A model generated the notes under the pieces. That model was not told where the DNA came from. It was given only the letters and a program-made list of their open reading frames with translations, and searched no databases. A stretch of 64,000 nt of DNA from Knufia peltigerae. Taxonomy: Eukaryota > Ascomycota > Eurotiomycetes > Chaetothyriales > Trichomeriaceae. Shown piece by piece: positions 1 to 10,009 of this stretch. The stretch covers positions 496,001 to 560,000 of the forward strand of contig JAPDRN010000002.1 of the NCBI GenBank assembly GCA_030247855.1, written 5' to 3'. Numbering within the stretch: the stretch's first letter is position 1; each line of letters opens with the position of its first letter. A program made the position numbers and the translations under genes.

Positions 1-429
1 ACACCGTACATTTCATGTTGATTTGAGGATCCGGAGTGCTCGAACTGTACAGCTTGCGCCCCGCATGGGTTGACAAATCCCATTCTATTGACTTTGGCTT
101 CGGCTGTGTTCTTCTGCCCGTGTATAATACGAGCATGACCCCCGGAACCATTTGAATGCCGCCTCTACGATTTATTGCCTTGTCTATTTGCCGTCCCCAG
201 ATCGATCATCCCCGCTTTTCGCCATTTTGCTGTGATCGCGCGGCTGACAGGCTAACATAAAAGTACCTGCGGAATTACTCGTATACCTATTGTGTAGATA
301 TACTGCTTAGAGGAAAGGAATTGGCATTCATCACCACCTCAGCCAGACAACAGACACAATCCTCAAGATTCTAGCTCAGGCTCAGTCCTCGAAAGAACGA
401 CGAGCTTCCCCCCTCTCCAACACACAACC
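1..429. other. Upstream region of the aldehyde dehydrogenase
   Basis: No gene is supported here. The stretch should hold the promoter and 5' leader of the aldehyde dehydrogenase starting at 430. The last 60 bases before the ATG are rich in C and CA, ending in a CACACAACC-type context typical of filamentous fungal leaders. The opposite-strand frame at 363-707 overlaps exon 1 and is a shadow. Confidence 0.5.
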
Positions 430-2028
430 ATGGCTTCCAACGGTAATGGCGTCAATGGAAATTCCCCTTCAGTCTTCGACTCTTCCTCCACGATACCTCT
501 GTGGCTCGACGGCAAAGAAGTGAGCCTCTCGTCAACCTTTGACGTGATCTCCCCGCTGGACCAAAAGACGTTGTACAAAGCCTCTGCGGCGAACGAACAA
601 GATGCGCTCAAGGCCATCGCCTCGGCGGAAAAGGCGTTCAAGTCATGGTCCAAGACGAAACCGTCGTTTCGACGGGACATCTTCATCCGCGCAGCCGAGG
701 GCTTCAAAAAGAGACGGGACGAACAGAAACATTACTCATACACCGAGACCGGGGCCGCCGAGTCCATGTTCGCATTCGAACACAACCTCGCGTACGAAGC
801 GTGCCTGAGCGTCGCGGGACTCATTCAGACCGCGAGCATATCGACCATGCCCGTCGCCGGCGAAGAAGGCTTCAACGCCATGGTGCTCAAAGAACCATAC
901 GGTGTGGTCCTGGGTATCGCACCGTGGAACGCCCCCAACGTATTGGGTCTACGGGCCTTTTTGCAACCTCTCGCCATGTACGTCTAGTTATCTTTTCCTA
1001 CCTCCAGTTGGTTTTTTTTAATCTTTGCGTTTGTGGAATTTGGGCTCGCTCTGACGGAGAACCAAAAATTGTAAAAAATAAACAGGGGCAACACCGTCAT
1101 CCTCAAAGGTCCCGAGTCGGCGCCTGCGACGTACTGGGCACTGTCGTCCATCCTCCACGAGGCAGGTCTCCCCGCGGGATGTCTCAACACGCTGTACCAC
1201 CGACCGGCCGACGCTGCCGGCGTGACCTCGACGCTCATCTCGCACCCATCCGTGAGGAAGATCAACTTCACCGGGTCGACGGCGGTGGGGTCCATCATCG
1301 CCTCGCAGGCCGGCAAGTTTTTGAAGCCGTGCGTGATGGAACTGGGCGGCAAGGCGCCCGCGATCGTCTGCGAGGACGCCGACATCCCCACGGCGGCCCT
1401 GCAGTGCGCGCTGGGCGCCTTCCTGCACGCGGGCCAGATCTGCATGGCCACCGAGCGCATCCTGGTGAACGCCAAGGTCGCCGACGCGTTCCGCTCCGCG
1501 CTGCGCCAGACCCTGGACCAGGTGTTTGGTCCCGAGGCGCAGGGCGGGATGGGGGTGCCCCAGCTCGTGACCCAACTCCCCGTGGCGAAGAACAAGGCCC
1601 TGTTGGCCGACGCCGTCGCCAAGGGGGCGACGGCGTTGTACGGCGACCCGAACCACGACGAGGCCAGCCCGACCCGCATGAGGCCCGTGGTCGTCGAGAA
1701 CGTCAAGCCCGGGATGGACATTTACCACACCGAGTCCTTTGGCCCGACGGTCTCGCTGTACGTGGTCCAGTCGGACGACGAGGCCGTCGCCATGGCCAAC
1801 GACACCGACTACGGCCTGTCGAGCTCCGTCTACACCGAGGACCTCCGCCGGGGCCTGCGCGTCGCCCGCCAGATCGAGTCCGGGGCCGTCCACATCAACA
1901 CCATGACCGTCCACGACGAGGCCGCCCTGCCCCACGGCGGCGTCAAGAAGTCCGGCTTCGGCCGGTTCAACGGCGTCCCCGGACTCGAGGAGTGGGTGAG
2001 GACAAAGGTCATCACCTGGAAGGATTGA
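430..2028 (+). CDS. NAD(P)+-dependent aldehyde dehydrogenase (salicylaldehyde/vanillin dehydrogenase-like), two exons
   Basis: Oxidises an aldehyde to the carboxylic acid in the ALDH superfamily; the closest style is the aromatic-aldehyde (salicylaldehyde/vanillin) group, so the substrate is inferred. Exons 430-977 and 1086-2028 are joined across a 108-bp GTACGT..CAG intron, which restores MGNTVILKGPE and gives 496 residues, a normal ALDH length. Visible landmarks are the IAPWNAP motif in exon 1, the cofactor-loop FTGSTAVG starting near residue 244, the general base Glu268 in ELGGKAP and the catalytic Cys302 in GQICMA. ESFGP follows towards the C-terminus. No signal peptide is seen, so it is probably cytosolic. 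Exon 2 is strongly GC-rich, which makes long false frames on both strands. The ATG at 430 is the only plausible start. Confidence 0.93.
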
Positions 2029-2505
2029 TCTTGATGTACCCGTCGTGACCGAAAAGAAAAAACCAACCATTGTCAAAAGGGAAGGAAAAGCCCGGGGGTC
2101 AAGTGTGATCACAACGTCACTCAAACTCCCTCACAGAGTACACCAACCAACAGGATCGAGGTCTTTGATCTTATAAAAGATCAAGTACAAGATCAATCGC
2201 AAGCAGCGAAACAGCGGCCCCTTTTTTCTAACGAAAGGGAAAAATAGCTTCAAAAAAAGGGAAAAATGATACGCTTCATTACGTCTACTCGGTCGTGTTG
2301 GGTAAACATCGCTTTCCTAATAATGTGTAATTATAATACGAGTACAAGAGTCCTCCATACGTAACCTTGTTACCTAGTACTAACTTGGGCAAACCATTCT
2401 TGGGCCCATTCAACCTCGGGTCCTTTCGAGTCGCCAACCTGTCAAGTTTACACATTTTTTGACCATCCCCAAAGTCATCGATGCAGTTGATGTAGATCAA
2501 TATCA
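2029..2505. other. Convergent 3' intergenic region
   Basis: This lies between the 3' ends of the aldehyde dehydrogenase and the mannosidase on the opposite strand. It is AT-rich with A-runs around 2225-2265, as expected for two facing 3' UTRs. No gene or RNA is seen. Confidence 0.5.
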
Positions 2506-5142
2506 TCAATGACTTCCAGGTCGTTTGAAGGGGTGAGCCTCGGTATTCAAAACATAGTCATCCAAACTGACCAATTCCGGCTCACTGAACAACAAATAGT
2601 AATACTTCAACGTCTCGGCCAGCCAGAACGACTCCATCGAGTCCGACTGTTCGCCCAACTGGCTCGTGACGTCCTTTATCGCGGCGTGCGCGACGTCGGT
2701 CTTCGTGGCCCGCTCGACCGCGTCAAACATGGTCCACCCCTTTTCCCTCCACGACTCGTCTCCGGTGACGCGGTACATGATGAAAACGGACTCGATCGCC
2801 TCGGGCCGTAGTCTGTAATCTCGCGCACCGATCTTGGTGTATCCGGGTGGCAGTCGTTCTTCCAACAATCTCGCCGCCACATATTTCTCATGTGAAAGTG
2901 GCACTCGAGGCACAAATGGTGGAGGGGGTATGCCTGCTTCTTCTCCCTCTTCTTCTGTAGCAGCATCATCAGTGACGATGGTCCGACTGGGTTCGGTGTC
3001 GTCGAGCTTTGGTAATTCATCCCGCTTCTTCTTCATGCTTGGATCTGAAATCGGTTCGACCGCACCATCCTCGAGACCCTGCATCGCTTCTTCACGTAGT
3101 TTCTGTTGATTGAGATTATACTCTTCAACTGCCCGGAATCTCTCTTTTCGATGAGGGTCCAGTGCCTCGCGCCATTTGGTTTCGTCCCACGAACAGGAAG
3201 CAAGACCATCACAAGGTACCAGCTCAAATTCTTCTGGCATCACACCGACTGGGGTGGAGGCATATGACCATACGCAACCGTCCGTAAGCTTTGTAGCCAA
3301 GGTCATATCTCCTGATATCCCAAAAAGCTTGGCCCCAAGGGCAAACATACCGCCTGCAAAGCAGCCCAGATGACTACCTTCGTAGATTGTGACTTTCTTA
3401 TCCGAAGGGTTGACCGCTTTTGGTGAGATGATCTGTTTGGCTGCGAAGAGAATATCGTGGTTTTCTTTGGTCATCGGTCTGAAGAGAAGCTCACGCCGTA
3501 CTGCATCCATCGCATCCATGTACATCGACTTGTACTGTGTGTTCAGACCCCCAAGGAGTGCAAACATTTTGGGGAAATATTCGTATGTGGAATCAGCCAT
3601 GGCACCAATGCCGTATGTATGCTTTGTAGAGTGAGGCTCGTAGTCGAGTTCCTGAGCTGCACAGTCGACACTGGCATAGTCTTCTTCCCAGTCTTGGTTG
3701 CTGATAGCCACAGGTTTATCAAGGGTGGGCTTGAAATCTACCTTCCCAGGCTGTTTCTCCGACTCTGGAGAATCATCAGCTGCCCTTCTGTAGAGAGTCT
3801 TGGTTTTTTCCAGCTTCGACCCCGAATCCGCCTGTGGCTTTGTACTAAAAGGATTCACAGCGGGTTCTTCGCCTTCGCCAATCTCGCCCGCCAGGAAGGG
3901 TATACTTAGGCCTTCCACCCCTGCAGTCCTTACGACATCTGGCTTCTTGCACCCCGAAGCATCAAGCTTCAAGGGCCAAAGTCCGGGGATTTCGGTCTCC
4001 ATTTGCCATTTTTCTAGAGCGTTCGTGACACGCGCAATCGCATCGTAATACTTTGGCTTCTTGGTGATCTGTGCCAGCCTCGTGAATTCCATAGCGAGGG
4101 ATCCCAATTCGGCCATGACGGTGTGAGCGCCTGCTCGGTGAGGTTGTGAGGCATAGGACGGTGCCCAGTTGTAATATCCAATGGGCATGTGGTTAGGCGT
4201 GTCGAAGGCCCCAAGTAGTATGTCGGCGAGTTGCAAGGCCTTTTCAAGTAGTATAGGGTACTTTGCATCACTGATATCGTAAGCCGCAATCAAGCCTCCA
4301 AGATATCGGATGGTCGTTTCGAAAAGGGGAATGTCTTTTCTGGCAGATGATTTGAAATTGATCTGTGATACAGCAGCCACAGCATCCTCAAATTCATCAC
4401 GGAGATCCATCATCCATAAAGTGTCAAGTGTGTCGACCAGTGTGGCACCCCAACCATTGAATGGATCCGCCGACTTCTTGGAAATCGGCTTGAGTTCATC
4501 GTGGCCCATTGAGTGATTTTTGTACCCATTCCAGGCATGCTTGAAAGCCTCCCGGATTCTTGTCTGCTTCCTCTTCCGATCGGCCTTGACATAGGGCGCT
4601 TCCCAGCCAAAATTGTGTTGTATCTTGGGTAGTGTCTGTGGTTGACCCTGAGGAAGGGAGATCAGGCTCTCGGAAGAGATGGGAAACTGTGCCGGTTGCG
4701 GTCTCCATACCGCTCTGCCTATACCTGGCGGCCTATTCTTGACCTCGTATCGACCCTGACCATGTTCACCGAACTCCTCGTCAAAGTCTGGTTGTTTCGC
4801 TAAGAATTCTTCACCTGTGACGGTGGGACTAGAGTCTTGGGGAGAGGTAGAGCTGCTGACGGCCACTTCGGGGACAGGAGTCGGCGCCGCCTCTGTTGAT
4901 ACTGCGGCGGGAGGAGGAGGTGTAGTCTCTGCTGGTGCTGCAGGCTTGTCTGGTTCTGGTTGCACTCGATTCGGTGGCCTCTGAGAGTCGGGGACTGTTG
5001 TCTGATCTATCTCCGGCTTGTGTCCGATGAGACCTTCCAGAGTGGTGCCATCCCAGTGATTGACTCGGGAGAGTTGATATATCGTGAGAATGGAGAGGAC
5101 TGCAACCACCAAGAACACCCTATACCGACGGAGACGGAACAT
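2506..5142 (-). CDS. Class I alpha-1,2-mannosidase (GH47), type II membrane protein
   Basis: Trims alpha-1,2-linked mannose from N-glycans in the ER/Golgi. A single exon of 878 residues. A basic N-terminus is followed by one hydrophobic anchor (about residues 8-25), then a Pro/Thr/Ala-rich stalk to about residue 125. The GH47 domain runs from about residue 180 (FGWEAPY, ADPFNGWGATLVDTLDTLWMM) to the end, where SMESFWLAETLKYYYLLFS and the calcium-site motif LNTEAHPF are intact. It is longer than the usual 500-650 residues. The extra length is the stalk plus two charged insertions, at about residues 420-480 and 690-760 (acidic, then PPPPF). Those insertions look like linkers within the barrel, since both flanks align with the family. 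Start and stop are clear. Confidence 0.94.
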   Translation of the reverse strand: MFRLRRYRVFLVVAVLSILTIYQLSRVNHWDGTTLEGLIGHKPEIDQTTVPDSQRPPNRVQPEPDKPAAPAETTPPPPAAVSTEAAPTPVPEVAVSSSTSPQDSSPTVTGEEFLAKQPDFDEEFGEHGQGRYEVKNRPPGIGRAVWRPQPAQFPISSESLISLPQGQPQTLPKIQHNFGWEAPYVKADRKRKQTRIREAFKHAWNGYKNHSMGHDELKPISKKSADPFNGWGATLVDTLDTLWMMDLRDEFEDAVAAVSQINFKSSARKDIPLFETTIRYLGGLIAAYDISDAKYPILLEKALQLADILLGAFDTPNHMPIGYYNWAPSYASQPHRAGAHTVMAELGSLAMEFTRLAQITKKPKYYDAIARVTNALEKWQMETEIPGLWPLKLDASGCKKPDVVRTAGVEGLSIPFLAGEIGEGEEPAVNPFSTKPQADSGSKLEKTKTLYRRAADDSPESEKQPGKVDFKPTLDKPVAISNQDWEEDYASVDCAAQELDYEPHSTKHTYGIGAMADSTYEYFPKMFALLGGLNTQYKSMYMDAMDAVRRELLFRPMTKENHDILFAAKQIISPKAVNPSDKKVTIYEGSHLGCFAGGMFALGAKLFGISGDMTLATKLTDGCVWSYASTPVGVMPEEFELVPCDGLASCSWDETKWREALDPHRKERFRAVEEYNLNQQKLREEAMQGLEDGAVEPISDPSMKKKRDELPKLDDTEPSRTIVTDDAATEEEGEEAGIPPPPFVPRVPLSHEKYVAARLLEERLPPGYTKIGARDYRLRPEAIESVFIMYRVTGDESWREKGWTMFDAVERATKTDVAHAAIKDVTSQLGEQSDSMESFWLAETLKYYYLLFSEPELVSLDDYVLNTEAHPFKRPGSH

Positions 5143-6819
5143 GATGAGTGCAAAAAGGAGATACGACTCAAGGGGGAATCATTGACCGCATCTGACCGGG
5201 ACTGCGGGAGGGAGCGCAGTCAGAGGGAGTGTCGTGAGGAGTATGATTGTAGAAACGTCCGGAAGGAAAGGGTATAAGAACGAGAGGATATCAGAGAAGA
5301 ATAACGAAGACAACAACAACAACGAGACACAGCGATGGAAACGCTCAATGAGGCTGAATTGTCATAAAGTCAAGCTTGAGAACAACTCGTCTCGGGCATG
5401 TGTCAAGTGTAGTACGCGGCTCGCAAGCACCTGCGACAGCGAAGAAAGAACTGGGGAAGATCGTCTCTAACATCGGCACATGGCCGCCGGTCATGCCGAA
5501 AATGGCAACGTGTCGTCTGACAGGCTTCTACCCTCAGAGATTTGGTGCGGAGTGTGTTTAGTCAGACCTGTCTTTTCAACACGGATGCCCAGCAAGACGA
5601 ATCCTCAAGGAATCTTCCAATTGTGCCCCTGACACTCTGTATGCAAATTTATGCCTCTGCACACATATCTTTCCTCACATTGATGATGATGATGATTGTG
5701 AAGAATCGAGATATCCCAGAGCCCAGAAGCTCCAGACTTGTACCGTTGGAACCCTCTGAAATCTGCCAATTTGACCATGTTGAATCCAGTGACCATGCCT
5801 CCTTTTATGCGGAACTAGTCACTCGATACGGAGTATGGATATGAAAGGATTGCAGATCAACCTGTGGTAGGTATACTTTTCCTATCGAGGTCTTTGATAT
5901 CTTCTCAAGCGCCGGTGACTCCTTCTCAAGCACAGCTGTTCCTCACGGCTTTATACCACCTTTTCACATCCACACACTCCATGTGAATGAAGAACGAGAC
6001 TGACCAATAGTACATTGCCCGAGCTATCATTCTCAAGCAGCTTGTCGGTAAGTTCTAAGCTGGACATGCTCAACGCAATCACCTCGTCAGTGTCTCAACA
6101 ATTGATCAGAAATACGGATGGCTACGACGTGTTCCAGGCCACTGTTCTACCGCACCGTGCCTAGAACAAAATCCATGTCGAGAACTTACCCAGGTTCGTT
6201 CAAGCTTTTTTCTCTCTCGATTTTCTACAAGCACTTTCTTCAGTTATTGACAAGACCCTGCTTCGAGCAAGTTTTGAATGCGGGCTGGGACAAAGCACCC
6301 TCTCCCGTACGTCGTTGTAAGGAGGCCAGGCCAGAAAGAAAGAAGATGTCATAGCCTGGTCGGTGGTTGGCCTTATTTGCCAAACCTGACTCCTGTACGG
6401 GAGTATGTAGCGGCACAAGTAACCGCTTCAGGAACTCTGTTGAAGGGCTATTGAGTCGTTGTTTTATTAAGGCCGCTCGAGTATATAGCAAATGCTTTTC
6501 TACGGCCGGGGACGCCTTAAAATTGATCAATCGAACAAAGTCCAAAAGACGAGACACTAACCAAGTCAAAAATCAGATCAGCCACAGAAATGTTCTGTTT
6601 CACATGCCGACTAACAACAGTCATGCATGCTCAACCAAGCTTCGCCTCGCACAATTGGAACGCCTGAAAATCGCTCTTTTACCAGACTTATCCGAAAAGA
6701 TATCTCGTTTGCTAGTGTTTCTAAAAAATCGAAATCACAACCAAGTCAGGTTGCATATTTGACGGCCATACTTCTACTAGTACCACCACTCGTTTGAACA
6801 AAGATTGACTCTTCTCTTC
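5143..6819. other. Intergenic region, no gene supported
   Basis: About 1.7 kb between the mannosidase start and the enoyl reductase stop. It has CAA-type repeats near 5312-5325 and one TACGGAGTA at 5827-5835. The open frame at 6367-6762 (+) starts at TTG, has no family likeness and is probably chance. The part next to 5142 is the likely mannosidase promoter. Confidence 0.45.
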
Positions 6820-7974
6820 CTAGAGTGTGATGACTACCTTTTTCGCGCTAACACCTTGTTTCTGTCTGTCCAGTCCCTCTTGAACATAGTACAAACCATT
6901 TCCGACCACCGATTCATCCGGTGCCGGCTTGAGGGTGCCTCGCTCCAAAGCTACGGGGACGTATTCCTGCCAGACTTTTTGGGCCACGATCCCATCTTCC
7001 TCGGTTGTGATACTACCACTTGAGATCCTTGTCACTTCGACATTAGAAGGGAGGTCATCTGGGGCCGGACCGACGCTGACTATCCTTCCACCGTTCAAGT
7101 CTGCCAGGACCGAAGCACACTGCCCGACCGTCGTGGGTGACCCTATGGCGTCATACGCCCCCACGACGACGCCGACGGACCGCGACTTTGACTTTTCTCG
7201 CAGGAGTGAAACCAAGATGGTCACGATGTCAGGGTTGTGATAGTCCAAAACTAGAGAAGCGCCCAGGGCCTTGACATAATCGTAGTTGGAAGGGGACGCC
7301 GTGGTGACGACGCAATATCCCGATGCCACGGCGAGTTGGATCACCGAGGATCCTACAGATGAAGATCCACCCCAGAGTAGAAGGACCGGTTGTTTTTTGT
7401 TGCTACTCATGATGGGTTGAACTTCTTGGTCTGGTGAAACCGACGACGAAGACGAAGATGACATGGACACCACCTCATGAGTGTGAGTAGTTGCAGCAGT
7501 GTGAGTTTTCTTGCTCAGAACCGGATACTTCAGTCCGAGACCGGACCTTTTCAAGTACAGACCTGCGGCGGCGGTCGATATGCTCAACGGCAGGACCACT
7601 GCATGATTGAACTCTAGATTTTGAGGGATCTTGGCCACCACCGTCGTCGTCAGTCGAGGGTACAGTTGGAACCCGCCGTAGGCATGTCCCTTGGCCAGAC
7701 CGAGAGCGTGGGCGATAACACGGTCACCCTTCTTGAGGTTCTTGACGTCCTTTCCGACCTCCATCACCTCCCCCGCCACATCGTCGCCGAGGATGTGCGG
7801 GTACTTGAGCCCGAACCCGCCAGAGGTCTGGATTTTCCAATCCACGGGGTTTACGGCTACAGCTCGGTTTCTGATGATGATTTCTTTGGCGTCGATGTCG
7901 GGGAAAGGAGCAGTGGCGACTTCTAGAGCGGCCTTTTCGGCAGGGATCCAGGCGGCGTAATTGACCAGTTGCAT
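6820..7974 (-). CDS. Zinc-free MDR enoyl reductase / alcohol dehydrogenase-like protein (CipB-like)
   Basis: A medium-chain dehydrogenase/reductase of the quinone-oxidoreductase or trans-enoyl reductase type, expected to reduce an activated double bond with NADPH. Single exon, 384 residues. The GroES-like half carries NPVDWK and HILGDDVAGEV; the Rossmann half has the nucleotide loop WGGSSSVG and ends VSAKKVVITL. The catalytic zinc ligands of classical ADHs are absent. Between the halves, around residues 150-190, is a Thr/Ser-rich insertion with a run of seven serines that the family normally lacks. It may be a disordered loop; no splice pair that clearly removes it was found. It lies 600 bp from an AflR-style regulator, but no polyketide synthase is in the window, so a secondary-metabolite role is only a guess. 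Confidence 0.85.
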   Translation of the reverse strand: MQLVNYAAWIPAEKAALEVATAPFPDIDAKEIIIRNRAVAVNPVDWKIQTSGGFGLKYPHILGDDVAGEVMEVGKDVKNLKKGDRVIAHALGLAKGHAYGGFQLYPRLTTTVVAKIPQNLEFNHAVVLPLSISTAAAGLYLKRSGLGLKYPVLSKKTHTAATTHTHEVVSMSSSSSSSVSPDQEVQPIMSSNKKQPVLLLWGGSSSVGSSVIQLAVASGYCVVTTASPSNYDYVKALGASLVLDYHNPDIVTILVSLLREKSKSRSVGVVVGAYDAIGSPTTVGQCASVLADLNGGRIVSVGPAPDDLPSNVEVTRISSGSITTEEDGIVAQKVWQEYVPVALERGTLKPAPDESVVGNGLYYVQEGLDRQKQGVSAKKVVITL

Positions 7975-8573
7975 CCTTTTGGTTCTTCTTTTCCTTTTGG
8001 CACACGGGAGGGGAGGATATGTCGAATATCTAGATCACCACCCGCAGGGCTTGTTCGATGGTAAAAATCGATCAGTCAGTATGAAGTAGACGGATGAAAG
8101 AACGAACGCGCGTTCATCTCATTGCCCGTATCGATGCGCGGGACTTGAGGATAACGTGCTTCTCTTCTTTTTCTCTGTCTGAAGACCTTTGAGAGATGAA
8201 ATCATGTACGATCAAAGGCGTGCCGTGTCGTCGTCAGAGTATAATAAATGGCACGTACTAAGGAGGAGCTGGGTTGGTGATGACCGATTAGTAAGTGATA
8301 CATTGACATAGCAGGACCCTGAATGATTATTGATTGATTCTACACCCATAATGCGATCAATAAATAGTACCCGTCGAGAGTACAAAAATCCATAGATAAG
8401 ATTTTATAACAGCATTAATTCCAACGCTTGCTCATCTAGCCCGCTGTTTGAGGCAACAATTCCCTCTTGTCTCAGGTCAAAATACTTAGGTAGCTCTTCC
8501 AGATCCAAATACGCCTTGTCCTTTTGAAAGAGGTCATCCATTATATCAGAACGAGCAGACATACACATGATCA
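7975..8573. other. Promoter of enoyl reductase and 3' flank of regulator
   Basis: No coding region is supported. Short CT-rich runs lie at 8155-8185. The regulator gene and the reductase gene are both on the minus strand, so this holds the reductase promoter and the regulator 3' UTR. Confidence 0.4.
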
Positions 8574-10009
8574 TCATGATGACTGCAGCAGATCCATGGC
8601 CTTCACTAGCCTCAACTCCAGCTCCGCATGAAACGTCTCGTGCTTACCGAGAGTCTGAAACCCGTCGAGAGGTTTTCGTTTCAACATGTTACCTACCGTG
8701 GAGGCAAAGGACATGACTTCTCCACCCAATAACTTCACCGTCACTTGATCAGGTGCCTGGACGGATTGCGGAACGGCGGCCATTGCTCCTCCGTTCTCAA
8801 AAAACCCCGGAATCGTGTCAAAATGGACTTGGTCCTGAAGGAACTGTGATTCCAAGCTGAGATGCCTCGACTCTTCAGTTGTATTTTGGCATAACCGTTC
8901 ACACAGACGAACGAGGTGGTTGAGGATGTTGGAGAGTAATAGGTGACAGGTGTAGGCGGAACGGATGGTCTTGCTTTGCAGTAATCTTCTCACGGCCGCA
9001 TTTGATTTCTTCAATAGCTCAAGTTGGGTTTCTCGGGGTTGATATTCGTCTGAAGAATGTCGTTTCAAATGGGCCAAAAGCTTGATGCACACGGTTTCTT
9101 CGTCCTCCGGGGGAAACAAGGATGGACCACCAACATGCTGTCTGGTGCTGAAAGGCGCAGAGTGGCCAGGAGGACACAGTCTGCGTGGGTCGATCGGTAC
9201 TGATAGTTCTTGCTTCAATGTGGGTCGATTGTCCAGATGAGCAGGGGAGAGATATCTCACGAACTGTGGAGGACTCAAGGCCGGAGTCGGTAGGCCGTTG
9301 TTTGTGAAGAAGCTGACCTCGCTGGTCATTGAGAAGCTACGGTTGTTTGCCATTTCAATTGCATTCAATGTTTCGGTGGTCTCATCAAAGGTCATAAGAC
9401 CTTGATCGGGCGTCGCACTGAACGTCGACGACGATGACGATGTCGACCAACTGGGTGCAGAACAATGATGAGCCTTGGGGGGTTCTTCTGGACCGTGGCT
9501 GGCTGCAGGAGACGGGATGGACTGCACAGGGCAAGCTGTGCCGTTGACGATCCAAGGTTGAGAAGTGACGTTGCCTTTCTGTTCGGGCAGTGGTCGTTTC
9601 CTTCGCTTCCCTACCACTTTCCCAACTCGAGATTCACTGTAGACACAAGACAGTCTCTTCTCCAAGCATCGACGACAACCTTGCTTGTTCCCATCACATC
9701 GGACCTGTCACAGTAGGCAATGAGTAACAAGACCCAAACGAGTGGGGAAACAGGATAGCCTTACCTTGGCCGAGAAGCATTGGTTACATGCAGCTCTCAG
9801 CTTGATGGGTTTCGGAGCATTCTTGGAAGGAGTCGGCAATGCTGCAGGAGTGGGAGAGCATGAAGATGGTTTTGAGGTTGACAAAGTGGTCGAGCTCGCC
9901 GAGTCGGCCGTTGTTGTTGTTATTGACGTCGTCGTTGCCCTGCATCTGTCAACGAATATGTTTCAGTCTGGGAATGTAAATGATATACATACCCTGTCTT
10001 GAACGTCAT
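8574..10009 (-). CDS. Zn2Cys6 transcription factor, AflR-like, three exons
   Basis: Nuclear DNA-binding regulator. Exons 10009-9993, 9945-9765 and 9704-8574 give 442 residues; introns are 47 and 60 bp with GTATGT/CAG and GTAAGG/CAG ends. The splits restore a perfect binuclear cluster, with ligands Cys59, 62, 69, 76, 79 and 86 (ACNQC-FSAKVRC-DGNKQGC-RRC). A Ser/Thr-rich leader precedes it and a basic KRRKRP tail follows. The second half has the helix-rich style of the AflR regulatory domain (repeated Leu around SAYTCHLLLSNILNHLVRLCERLC). The 17-base first exon is the least certain part; an ATG further inside is not available before the cluster. Targets are unknown; the neighbouring enoyl reductase is the obvious candidate. 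Confidence 0.82.

Noticed and set aside
645..2124. Long frames on both strands overlapping the aldehyde dehydrogenase.
   Set aside because: They are Arg/Gly/Pro-rich shadows of a GC-rich coding exon with no family sequence.
6367..6762. 131-codon plus-strand frame upstream of the enoyl reductase stop.
   Set aside because: Starts at TTG, with unremarkable composition and no motif or splice partners.
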